A DNA stretch of 7,859 bases, taken from positions 1 to 7,859 of the forward strand of contig JAUYGP010000365.1 of NCBI GenBank assembly GCA_030690515.1, given 5' to 3'. The translations under genes were made by a program, and so were the position numbers. Position 1 is the first letter of the stretch, and every line of letters starts with the position of its first letter. The notes under the pieces were generated by a model that was not told the DNA's origin, searched no databases, and was given only the letters and a program-made list of their open reading frames with translations. Of this stretch, positions 1 through 5,984 are shown piece after piece. The DNA comes from Giesbergeria sp. (lineage in GTDB: Bacteria; Pseudomonadota; Gammaproteobacteria; Burkholderiales; Burkholderiaceae_C).

Positions 1-1
1 C

Positions 2-202
2 CTGGCCGCGCAGATTGCGTCGTTCTCGCTGCCCGCGCTGGTGGCGATCAAGGAATCGGTGAACCGTGCCTGGGAAAGCCCGCTGACCGAGGGCATCTTG
101 GTCGAGCGCCGGGCGCTGCATGCGCGCTTTGCCAGTGCCGACGCGCACGAGGGCATGCACGCCTTCCTGGGCAAGCGCAAGCCGGACTTCCAGCACCGCT
201 GA
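2..202 (+). CDS. Enoyl-CoA hydratase/isomerase family protein, C-terminal part (5' end outside window)
   Basis: An open frame enters from the left edge and stops at TGA 200-202, giving 66 residues. They read as the C-terminal helical region of the crotonase family: an IKESVNRAWESPLTEG stretch, then a VERRALHARFAS helix, a D-x-x-EGM segment and a terminal FLGKRKPDF. This 'KExVNRA ... EGxxxERRxFHxxFAxxDxxEGMxAFLxKRxPxF' pattern is very typical of enoyl-CoA hydratases, which add water across the double bond of 2-enoyl-CoA in beta-oxidation and in CoA-dependent aromatic acid routes. The catalytic glutamates and oxyanion hole lie upstream and cannot be seen, so isomerase or dehydratase members of the same superfamily are not excluded. 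It is followed by an AT-rich 136-bp spacer with no obvious intrinsic terminator, so co-transcription with the transporter is possible. Confidence 0.88.
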   Translation: MAAQIASFSLPALVAIKESVNRAWESPLTEGILVERRALHARFASADAHEGMHAFLGKRKPDFQHR

Positions 203-207
203 GGGCA

Positions 208-257
208 AGCGTATTTTTCATGTGTTTTATGCCTCTAAGCCAATAAATATATACGCT
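208..257. repeat. 7-bp perfect inverted repeat bracketing an AT-rich loop
   Basis: AGCGTAT at 208-214 is the exact reverse complement of ATACGCT at 251-257, with 36 bases between the arms. The pair starts five bases after the hydratase stop codon and overlaps the repeat-like element. It could be the outer stem of a folded 3' untranslated region or simply part of the degenerate repeat. A chance 7-bp match over this distance is not improbable, so the call is weak. Confidence 0.25.
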
Positions 258-281
258 AAAAGCTATCAATAGCATAGCAAT
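225..281. repeat. AT-rich intergenic repeat-like element, similar to a dispersed Comamonadaceae repeat
   Basis: This segment begins TTTTATGCCTCTAAGC, passes through an AT-rich middle and ends AGCTATCAATAGCATAGCAAT. The layout (TTTTATGCCTC..., a central 'gct', then AGCTATxAAxAxxATAGCAA) matches my recollection of a short palindromic repeat scattered in many copies between genes in Acidovorax, Polaromonas and relatives. Directly visible are a perfect 5-bp inverted repeat, GCTAT (262-266) and ATAGC (269-273), and a base composition far more AT-rich than the flanking coding DNA. It fills most of the only substantial non-coding gap in the window, just upstream of the permease gene. Function is unknown; transcript processing, termination or a promoter are all possible. 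With only one copy in this window, repeat status rests on memory. Confidence 0.5.
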
Positions 282-338
282 AAGGGTTGCTGATGGTCCC
301 CAGACGGGCCACGAGAACCCGCACCAGGAGACAAGAAC

Positions 339-1190
339 ATGTTGACGATCAATCTTTTCAACGGATTGGTGTACGGCGCCCTGCTCATCGTGATGAGTTC
401 GGGCCTGGCGCTGATCTATGGCCTGCGGCGTGTGGTGAACTTTGCCCATGGCGCGCTCTACATGCTGGGGGCGTACATCGGGTTTTCGGTGGCGCAGCAC
501 AGCAACTTCTGGGTGGCGCTGCTGGTGGTGCCCCTGGTCATGGCCGGGGTGGGGGTGCTGCTCGACCGCTACGGCTTTCGCCTGCTGCAGGACCGCGAGC
601 CGCTCAACGTGATGTTGGTGACCTTCGGCCTGCTGCTCATCCTCGAAGACCTGGTGGTCTTCATCTGGGGCAAGGCCAATCTCTCGCTGTTCACGCCCGA
701 GCTGCTCAACTTCTCGGTCAACCTTTGGGGCAATGAGGTTCCGGCCTACCGCATTGGCGTGATCGTGGTCGGCGCGGCGGTGGCCCTGGGGCTGACGCTG
801 TGGCTGCGTTTTTCCCGCATCGGCCTGTTTGTGCGCGCGGCCAGCACCGACCCGGTGACCACCTCCATGCAGGGCGTCAATACCGACGCGCTGAGCGCTG
901 GTGTGGTGGGCCTGGGCAGCGCACTGGCCGGCCTGGCCGGTGTGGTGGCAGGACCCTTTCTGTCGCTGTCGCCGCACATGAGCTCGGACGTGCTGATCGA
1001 CTCCTTCGTGGTGGTGGTGATTGGCGGCCTGGGCTCGCTGGCCGGCGCTTTCATCGCCGCGTTGCTGCTGGGAATGATGCAGGCCGTGGGAGCCGTGTAC
1101 CTGCCGGAGGTGTCGGTGCTGCTGCCCTTCATCTTCATGATCGCCATCCTGGTCTGGAAGCCCTCCGGCCTGGCCGGCAGCCGCACCTGA
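339..1190 (+). CDS. livH: HAAT-family ABC transporter inner-membrane permease, LivH type
   Basis: A 283-residue, strongly hydrophobic protein, close to the usual LivH length. It starts with a membrane segment (GLVYGALLIVMSSGLALIYG, about residues 9-28), followed at once by the family hallmark NFAHG (34-38) and YMLGAY (41-46). Near the C-terminus is GGLGSLAGA (229-237), the cytoplasmic loop typical of these permeases, and the chain ends with a KPSGL motif (274-278) like the usual 'RPxGLFG' tail. About eight membrane helices are expected. It would pair with the LivM-type protein to form the membrane channel of an importer for hydrophobic amino acids or other small carboxylates. The ATG at 339 has an AGGAG (326-330) eight bases upstream, so this start is well supported. 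It heads the transporter block; the next gene starts 17 bases after the stop. Confidence 0.93.
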   Translation: MLTINLFNGLVYGALLIVMSSGLALIYGLRRVVNFAHGALYMLGAYIGFSVAQHSNFWVALLVVPLVMAGVGVLLDRYGFRLLQDREPLNVMLVTFGLLLILEDLVVFIWGKANLSLFTPELLNFSVNLWGNEVPAYRIGVIVVGAAVALGLTLWLRFSRIGLFVRAASTDPVTTSMQGVNTDALSAGVVGLGSALAGLAGVVAGPFLSLSPHMSSDVLIDSFVVVVIGGLGSLAGAFIAALLLGMMQAVGAVYLPEVSVLLPFIFMIAILVWKPSGLAGSRT

Positions 1191-1195
1191 AAGCT

Positions 1196-1200
1196 GGGAG
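1196..1200 (+). promoter_or_regulatory. Ribosome binding site fixing the livM start
   Basis: GGGAG lies seven bases before the ATG at 1208. The same reading frame is open back to 800 inside livH, but the first recognisable LivM sequence and this Shine-Dalgarno place the real start at 1208, just after the livH stop codon at 1188-1190. Confidence 0.75.
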
Positions 1201-1207
1201 AAAAACC

Positions 1208-2185
1208 ATGGGTCTCATCCGTACCAGCGTCCTCTCGCTCCTCGCCCTGCTGGCAGGGGTTGCCATCCTGCTGTTGACCACGTCCAGCAACCTCCTGGGT
1301 ATGTTCACCCAGGCCATCATCTACGCCATCTTCGCCCTGGGGGTGGGTGTTTTGCTCAAGCAGAACGGCCTGGTCAGCTTTGGCCATGCGCTGTTCTTCG
1401 GCGCCGCCGGTTACGGCATGGGTGTCATCCTGACTCTGGAGTGGATGCCGGCCGAGTGGGCCATTCTGGTGGTGTTGCTGGCCATCGGCGTGCTGGCATT
1501 TCTCATCGGCCTGGTCATCGTTCGGGTGCCGGGCATTGCGTTCGGCATGTTGACCCTGGCCATCGGCCAGATGGCCTATTTGTTGGCGTCGCGGGCCCGT
1601 GGCATCACCGGAGGCGCGGACGGTATGAGCGTCCACTGGCCGTCCACCCTGTTTGGCCTGCAGCAGTCGGTGCTGCTCAAACCGGCCACGCTGTTCATGA
1701 TCGCCTGGGTGCTGATGGTGCTGGTGACCGTGGCGCTGCTGCTGATCCTGCGCACCCGCTTTGGCGCCATCACCGAGGCCATCCGCGACAACGAGGAGCG
1801 CGCCCGCTTCATCGGCTTCACCACCACCGTGCCGCGGGCCCTGGTGTATGCGCTGTCGGCGGTGGTCACCGGCATCGCCGGGCTGTTGTCGGTGTTCAAC
1901 ACGGGCTTCGTCTCGCCCGAAAACCTGCACTGGAGCGTCTCGGCCATCACTTTGCTGATGGTGGTGGTGGGCGGCTTCAAGAAGCCCCTGGGCCCCATCG
2001 TGGGCGCCATCCTTTATTTCCTTTTCAAGGATTTGCTGGGCGAGTACGCCACGCACTCAATGGCCATTTTCGGGGCAATCCTGATCGCGGTCATCGTGTT
2101 CGCGCCCGACGGAATCATCGGTGCCGCGCAGCGGTTGATCCGGGGCAAGAAGCCCCAGGGCATGCCCCATGCGGGCGGCCACTGA
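1208..2185 (+). CDS. livM: HAAT-family ABC transporter inner-membrane permease, LivM type
   Basis: A 325-residue polytopic membrane protein. An N-terminal hydrophobic helix (about 8-24) is followed by GLVSFGHALF (54-63), the LivM counterpart of the NFAHG motif. GITGGADGM (132-140) and AIRDNEERARFIG (191-203) are both conserved in LivM; the latter is the cytoplasmic loop expected to contact the ATPases. VVVGGFKKPLGPIVGA near the C-terminus corresponds to the usual 'GGxGTxxGPxxGA' signature, and APDGIIG precedes a basic, histidine-containing tail. It would form the transmembrane pathway with the LivH-type permease. The frame continues open upstream into livH, but ATG 1208 with its GGGAG is the credible start; the longer version would add 136 residues unlike this family. 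The gap to the next gene is 24 bases. Confidence 0.93.
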   Translation: MGLIRTSVLSLLALLAGVAILLLTTSSNLLGMFTQAIIYAIFALGVGVLLKQNGLVSFGHALFFGAAGYGMGVILTLEWMPAEWAILVVLLAIGVLAFLIGLVIVRVPGIAFGMLTLAIGQMAYLLASRARGITGGADGMSVHWPSTLFGLQQSVLLKPATLFMIAWVLMVLVTVALLLILRTRFGAITEAIRDNEERARFIGFTTTVPRALVYALSAVVTGIAGLLSVFNTGFVSPENLHWSVSAITLLMVVVGGFKKPLGPIVGAILYFLFKDLLGEYATHSMAIFGAILIAVIVFAPDGIIGAAQRLIRGKKPQGMPHAGGH

Positions 2186-2209
2186 GCGCACGGCGCAAAG
2201 GACACACAC

Positions 2210-2929
2210 ATGAACCCCTACGTTCTCCAAGTCGAAGACGTGGCCATCCACTATGGCGGCGTCAAAGCGCTGGACGGGGTGGCACTCACCCTGGAAAAAG
2301 GCCAGATCCGCGGCCTCATCGGCCCCAATGGTGCGGGCAAGTCCACGGTGATCGATGCCATCACCGGCCGCACGCGCCTCACGCGCGGCAAAGTCATCCT
2401 GGCGGGCGAGGACGTGAGCCACCTGGGTGCTGTCGAGCGCCGCCAGCGGGGCCTCTCGCGCAGCTTCCAGCGCACCAGCATCTTCGGCGGCATGCCGGTG
2501 CGCAAGCAGGTGGAGCTGGCGTCCTACAAGATGGGCGTGCTCGACCCCGGCGCGGATGCCGACGCCGTGCTGCGCGAGCTGGACCTGGCCCGCCTGAGCC
2601 ATGCCATCGCCGAAGACCTGGGCTACGGCGAGCAACGCCGCCTGGACCTGGCCCTGGCCCTGGTGGGCCGGCCCAAGCTGCTCATGCTCGACGAGCCCAT
2701 GGCCGGCCTGTCGGTGAAGGAGTCGATGGACCTGGCGCAGCACCTGCGCGCGATGACTGCGCGCTGGGATGTCTCGGTGCTGCTGGTGGAGCACGACATG
2801 GATGTGGTGTTCGGCATTTCGGACGCCGTCACCGTGTTTGAACTCGGCCGCGTCATCGCCAGCGGCGAGCCGGCCGCCGTGCGCGCCGATCCGCGGGTGC
2901 GCGAAGCCTACCTCGGGAGTGCCGCATGA
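2210..2929 (+). CDS. livG: HAAT-family ABC transporter ATP-binding protein, LivG type
   Basis: A 239-residue cytoplasmic ATPase with all motifs in order: Walker A GPNGAGKST (38-46), Q-loop glutamine at 87 in RSFQRTSIF (a LivG hallmark), ABC signature LGYGEQRRL (137-145, the LivG form of LSGGQ), Walker B LLMLDEP (157-163, Asp161 and catalytic Glu162), and switch histidine 195 in LVEHDMDVV. It hydrolyses ATP with the LivF-type partner to drive import. LivG proteins are usually around 250-260 residues; here the helical segment between Q-loop and signature (about 50 residues) looks short, but no key residue is missing. AAAGGA (2197-2202) sits seven bases before the ATG. The stop overlaps the next start as ATGA, suggesting translational coupling with livF. 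Confidence 0.94.
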   Translation: MNPYVLQVEDVAIHYGGVKALDGVALTLEKGQIRGLIGPNGAGKSTVIDAITGRTRLTRGKVILAGEDVSHLGAVERRQRGLSRSFQRTSIFGGMPVRKQVELASYKMGVLDPGADADAVLRELDLARLSHAIAEDLGYGEQRRLDLALALVGRPKLLMLDEPMAGLSVKESMDLAQHLRAMTARWDVSVLLVEHDMDVVFGISDAVTVFELGRVIASGEPAAVRADPRVREAYLGSAA

Positions 2930-3630
2930 GCGCCTTGTTGAACCTGCATGGCGTCCATGCCTTCTATGGCGCGGCCCACATCCTGCATGGCCTGGGCCTG
3001 CATGTGAGCGCTGGCGAGCGCGTGGCGCTGATTGGCCGCAACGGCGTGGGCAAGACCACGGTGGTCAACACCGTCCTGGGCCTGGCCCATCTGCGTGCGG
3101 GAGACATCCAGTTTGGCGGCGTGACGATTACCAAACCCCGGCCCTATATCGCCGCGCAGCACGGTATCGCGGTGGTGCCGCAGGGGCGCCGCATCGTGGC
3201 CAACCTGACGGTGGAGGAGAACCTGCACCTGGGCGCTGCCGTGGGCCGCAAGGGGCCCTGGAACGTGCCCGAAATCTACAAGCTGTTCCCCATCCTGCAG
3301 GAGCGTGCCCACACCCCGGGCACGGCGCTGTCGGGCGGGCAGCAGCAGATGCTCGCCGTGGGCCGTGCGCTGATGGCCAACCCCCGCCTGATCCTGCTCG
3401 ACGAGCCCACCGAAGGCCTGGCGCCCGTCATCGTGGACCAGCTGGCCGACATATTCAACCAGGTGGCAGCGCAGGGCACGGCCCTGCTGCTGATCGAGCA
3501 AAACATGAGCCTGGTGGTGCGCGTGGCGCAGCGCTACCTGGCCATGGCCAAGGGCGCGGTGGTGGCCGAGGGCAGTGTTGAGAACTCCCGCGATTGCCTG
3601 AAGGACATCGAAAAACACGTGATGGTTTGA
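2926..3630 (+). CDS. livF: HAAT-family ABC transporter ATP-binding protein, LivF type
   Basis: A 234-residue ABC ATPase of normal LivF length. Walker A is GRNGVGKTT (37-45), the Q-loop glutamine is 86 in VVPQGRRIVANLTVEENL (typical of LivF), the signature is LSGGQ (135-139), and Walker B is LILLDEP (155-161, Asp159, Glu160) followed by TEGLAP. At the switch position the sequence is LIEQN, with Gln192 where most ABC ATPases have histidine; this substitution is usual in LivF, so it does not indicate a broken gene. LivF and LivG would form an asymmetric ATPase pair under the two permeases. The start overlaps the livG stop by four bases (ATGA), with GGGAG (2915-2919) six bases ahead. The binding-protein gene follows after 52 bases. 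Confidence 0.94.
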   Translation: MSALLNLHGVHAFYGAAHILHGLGLHVSAGERVALIGRNGVGKTTVVNTVLGLAHLRAGDIQFGGVTITKPRPYIAAQHGIAVVPQGRRIVANLTVEENLHLGAAVGRKGPWNVPEIYKLFPILQERAHTPGTALSGGQQQMLAVGRALMANPRLILLDEPTEGLAPVIVDQLADIFNQVAAQGTALLLIEQNMSLVVRVAQRYLAMAKGAVVAEGSVENSRDCLKDIEKHVMV

Positions 3631-3647
3631 TTGCAGTGCACCCGGCC

Positions 3648-3670
3648 GCCGGACCTTTTCCGGTATTTTT
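3648..3670 (+). terminator. Weak terminator- or attenuator-like hairpin between livF and the binding-protein gene
   Basis: CCGGA (3649-3653) and TCCGG (3659-3663) form a perfect 5-bp stem with a five-base loop, extendable by a G-U pair (3648/3664), followed by TATTTTT (3664-3670). This is the shape of a short intrinsic terminator. The T-run lies immediately before the AGGAG (3672-3676) of the next gene. The stem is short, so partial read-through, or no function, is quite possible. Confidence 0.3.
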
Positions 3671-3682
3671 CAGGAGACAACC

Positions 3683-4864
3683 ATGTTCAAGACCATAAAA
3701 TTTCAACAAATGCTCGCTGGCGTCGTTCTGGTAGCCGCGCTGCCCCTGAGCGCAGTGGCCCAGACCATGGAGCCGATCAAGATCGGCCTGGTGTCGACCA
3801 AGTCGGGCGCTTACTCCGCCATGGGCGTGCATGTGATCAACGGCGTCAAGTTCGCCGTGGACGAGGCCAACGCCAAGGGCGGCGTGGACGGCCGCAAGAT
3901 CCTCCTGGCCGAGGGCGATGACGAAAGCACGCCCGACGGCGGCCGCCGCGCGGCGGAAAAGCTGGCCCGCGACGGCCACAACCTGTTGATCGGCCCCATC
4001 GCCTCGTCGATCTCGCTGGCCATCAGCCAGAACCTGGGCCGTTGGGATGCCGCGCTGATCGGCAGCATCTCCAAGGCTGACAAGCTGACCCAGGATGCCT
4101 GCAACGCCCGCTTCATTCGCACCAATCATTCCGACGCGATGGACCTGGCCATGATTGGCGAGTGGGCAAAGACCATCAAGGGCAATAACTTCGCCATCAT
4201 GGCGGCCGATTACGTCTGGGGCCACGATTCGGCCAAGGCCTTCGAATCAACCGTGACCGCCCAGGGCAAGAAGGTGACACTCAAGCTCTTCGTGCCCATG
4301 GGCACCAAGGACTACGCGCCCTACATCCAGCAGCTCAAGGCCGCCAACGTGGACGCGATCTGGGTGGCTGAGGTGGCGGGTGCCATTGCCTTCGTCAAGC
4401 AGGCTGCCGACTTCGGCCTGAAGACCCCGATGATCGGCCACGCGGTGGTGTCCGACTTCATCATCAACGCCACGGGCAAGTTGATGGAGGGCATGCCGGG
4501 CAACGTGGGCTACACGCCCGACGTCGATTCCGACGCTTCTAAGGCTTTCGTGGCCGCGTTCAAGGCCAAGTTCAACCGCCTGCCATCCGACACCGAAGCC
4601 CAGGCCTACAACGGCGCCATGGTGCTGTTCCAGGGCGTGACGCTGGCCAAGAGCGTCAAGCCCGAAGACGTGACCAAGGCTCTGCGCGGCGCCACGGTCG
4701 ATACGCTGTACGGCAAGGCCCTGGTGCGCGCGGCCGACAACCAGATGATCATTCCCAACTACGTGGCGCGCGTGAAAATGGCCGACGGCGTGCTGCGCCC
4801 AGTCATCGAGCAGTCGTACCCGGCCACGATCACGCCCGCTGCATCGCCTTTGTGCAAGATGTGA
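3683..4864 (+). CDS. Periplasmic substrate-binding protein of the HAAT-family transporter (LivK type, Peripla_BP_6-like)
   Basis: A 393-residue secreted protein. Residues 1-26 form a Sec signal peptide: Lys3 and Lys6, a hydrophobic core (about 10-22), then a likely cut after AVA (24-26). The mature part starts IKIGLVSTKSGAYSAMG, the usual opening of leucine/isoleucine/valine-type binding proteins. INGVKFAVDEANAKGGVDG (about 52-70), LLIGPIASSISLAIS (101-115) and DYAPYIQQLKAANVDAIW also follow the type I two-lobed fold. It would capture the ligand in the periplasm and deliver it to the permeases. The ligand cannot be read from sequence; neighbouring CoA-catabolism genes suggest an aromatic or dicarboxylic acid as well as amino acids. 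Only two cysteines remain in the mature chain (140 and 391). AGGAG (3672-3676) lies six bases before the ATG. It is last in the transporter block, unlike the first-place gene in E. coli liv. Confidence 0.92.
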   Translation: MFKTIKFQQMLAGVVLVAALPLSAVAQTMEPIKIGLVSTKSGAYSAMGVHVINGVKFAVDEANAKGGVDGRKILLAEGDDESTPDGGRRAAEKLARDGHNLLIGPIASSISLAISQNLGRWDAALIGSISKADKLTQDACNARFIRTNHSDAMDLAMIGEWAKTIKGNNFAIMAADYVWGHDSAKAFESTVTAQGKKVTLKLFVPMGTKDYAPYIQQLKAANVDAIWVAEVAGAIAFVKQAADFGLKTPMIGHAVVSDFIINATGKLMEGMPGNVGYTPDVDSDASKAFVAAFKAKFNRLPSDTEAQAYNGAMVLFQGVTLAKSVKPEDVTKALRGATVDTLYGKALVRAADNQMIIPNYVARVKMADGVLRPVIEQSYPATITPAASPLCKM

Positions 4865-4873
4865 TTTGTGCTT

Positions 4874-4894
4874 TGCCCAGCACCGTGCTGGGCA
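4874..4894 (+). other. Strong perfect hairpin just after the binding-protein stop codon
   Basis: TGCCCAGCA (4874-4882) pairs perfectly with TGCTGGGCA (4886-4894) around a CCG loop, a GC-rich 9-bp stem beginning ten bases after the TGA at 4862-4864. No T-run follows on either strand, so it is not a classical intrinsic terminator. A transcript-stabilising structure at the 3' end of the binding-protein message, or a weak barrier ahead of the dehydrogenase gene, are the likelier roles. The structure is seen in the sequence; its role is inferred. Confidence 0.6.
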
Positions 4895-4908
4895 GGCCAG
4901 CCTGCGAT

Positions 4909-4912
4909 GGAG
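4909..4912 (+). promoter_or_regulatory. Ribosome binding site fixing the dehydrogenase start
   Basis: GGAG lies seven bases before the ATG at 4920. An in-frame ATG at 4866 exists, but it would add 18 residues encoded largely by the hairpin region, and the typical MDR opening (MKAAYITGHG) begins at 4920. This site supports the shorter protein. Confidence 0.7.
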
Positions 4913-4919
4913 TGAAAGC

Positions 4920-5954
4920 ATGAAAGCGGCATACATCACCGGCCATGGGGGCAACGAGGTCGTCCAGATCGGGCAGCGCGAGAAGCCGTCCGCCGCCCCA
5001 GGGCAGGTGGTGGTGCGCATGCGCGCGGCCACGCTCAACCGCGTGGACCTCTACATGCGCGACAGCGGTGCCGGCATCACGCACCGCTTGCCGCAGATCC
5101 TGGGGCTCGACGGCGCGGGCACGGTGGAGGCCGTGGATGCGGATGAACCCCTGCTGCGCCCGGGCCAGGAGGTGGTGCTGCACCCCGGCATCGGCTGCGG
5201 CCGCTGCGAGTTCTGCCAGCGCGGTGACACGGCCCTGTGCGTGCGCATCCAGTTCCTGGGCGAGCACCGCGACGGCACCTTTGCGCAGTGGGTCGGCCTG
5301 CCAGCGGCCCAGGTGTTTCCCAAGCCCGCACACCTGGATTTTGCCGAGGCGGCCGCCCTCGGTGTCAACCACCTCACGGCCTGGCGCATGCTGTTTTCCA
5401 AGGCGCGGCTTCAGCCGTGGGAGACGGTGCTGGTCTTCGGCATCGGTGGCGGCGTTTCGCTGGCGGCGCTGCAACTGGCCAAGGCGGTAGGCGCGCGCGT
5501 CATCGTGACCTCGCGCGACGATGCCAAGCTCGAACGGGCACGAGCGATGGGGGCCGATCACGGCATCCATGGCAAGACCGGCGATGTGGTGAAAGAGGTC
5601 ATGGCCCTCACGGGCGGGCGTGGTGTGGATGTGGTGTTCGAGAACACGGGCGCGGTCACCTGGCCGTCTGCCCTGAAGTCGCTGGTGCGCGGTGGCCGCC
5701 TGGTCACCTGCGGCGCCACCACGGGCGACCAGCCAGGTGCGGACCTGCGCCGCCTCTTCGTGCGCCAGTTGCAGATCTTCGGCTCCAGCCTGGGCAGCCA
5801 TGGCGAGTTCCGTGATCTGCTCGGTTTTGTCGAGCGCACCGGCCTGCGGCCGGTGATCGACAGTGAATACCCGCTCGACGATGTGCATGCCGCGCTCGAC
5901 CGCCTGGAGTCGGGCGCGCAGTTCGGCAAGCTCGTCCTGCGCATCGACCACTGA
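4920..5954 (+). CDS. Zinc-binding-type MDR oxidoreductase (alcohol dehydrogenase/quinone reductase-like)
   Basis: A 344-residue medium-chain dehydrogenase/reductase. The N-terminal GroES-like domain (about 1-120) opens MKAAYITGHGG. The structural-zinc lobe is intact: Cys93, 96, 99 and 107 in GIGCGRCEFCQRGDTALC. The catalytic-zinc positions are not: where zinc alcohol dehydrogenases have GVCHTD the protein has TLNRVD (Asn40), and GHE is replaced by GLD (62-64). This resembles quinone or enoyl reductases that keep only the structural metal. The Rossmann domain (about 168-300) has VLVFGIGGGVSLAALQLAK (170-188), and the C-terminus ends FGKLVLRI. It should be a cytosolic NAD(P)H-linked oxidoreductase. 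The substrate is unknown; reduction of an enone or enoyl-CoA-like compound fits better than classical alcohol oxidation. It sits between the transporter and the thiolase, 30 bases before the latter, consistent with one transcript. Confidence 0.88.
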   Translation: MKAAYITGHGGNEVVQIGQREKPSAAPGQVVVRMRAATLNRVDLYMRDSGAGITHRLPQILGLDGAGTVEAVDADEPLLRPGQEVVLHPGIGCGRCEFCQRGDTALCVRIQFLGEHRDGTFAQWVGLPAAQVFPKPAHLDFAEAAALGVNHLTAWRMLFSKARLQPWETVLVFGIGGGVSLAALQLAKAVGARVIVTSRDDAKLERARAMGADHGIHGKTGDVVKEVMALTGGRGVDVVFENTGAVTWPSALKSLVRGGRLVTCGATTGDQPGADLRRLFVRQLQIFGSSLGSHGEFRDLLGFVERTGLRPVIDSEYPLDDVHAALDRLESGAQFGKLVLRIDH

Positions 5955-5984
5955 AATGAAATCACCCTTGAATGTGTTGACACC

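Noticed and set aside
220..246. Eight-codon mini-frame (ATG 220 to TAA 246) that could be a leader peptide
   Set aside because: No ribosome binding site and no run of regulatory codons; it lies inside the repeat-like element.
225..253. Possible sigma-70 promoter with TATATA at 248-253
   Set aside because: The spaced -35 position reads TTTTAT, a poor match to TTGACA, and the AT-rich repeat produces TATA-like strings by composition. A promoter in this gap is plausible but cannot be placed.
287..736. A 149-codon plus-strand frame starting in the spacer and overlapping livH
   Set aside because: It is the +1/+2 shadow of livH with Arg/Gly/Ala-rich composition. The livH frame has the ribosome binding site and family motifs.
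800..1207. N-terminal extension of the LivM frame into livH
   Set aside because: The extra residues are an out-of-frame read of livH and are not hydrophobic. A good ribosome binding site precedes ATG 1208.
746..2056. A 436-codon minus-strand open frame opposite the two permease genes
   Set aside because: Same reason: a His/Gln/Asp-rich shadow of livH and livM with no domain.
3501..3503. Gln in place of the switch histidine in the LivF ATPase as a sign of an inactive gene
   Set aside because: EQN at this position is normal in LivF proteins, and all other ATPase motifs are intact.
5977..5982. TTGACA consensus -35 hexamer just before the thiolase
   Set aside because: It is two bases before the thiolase ATG, so any promoter would start transcription inside the gene, and no -10 is seen at the right distance in the coding sequence.
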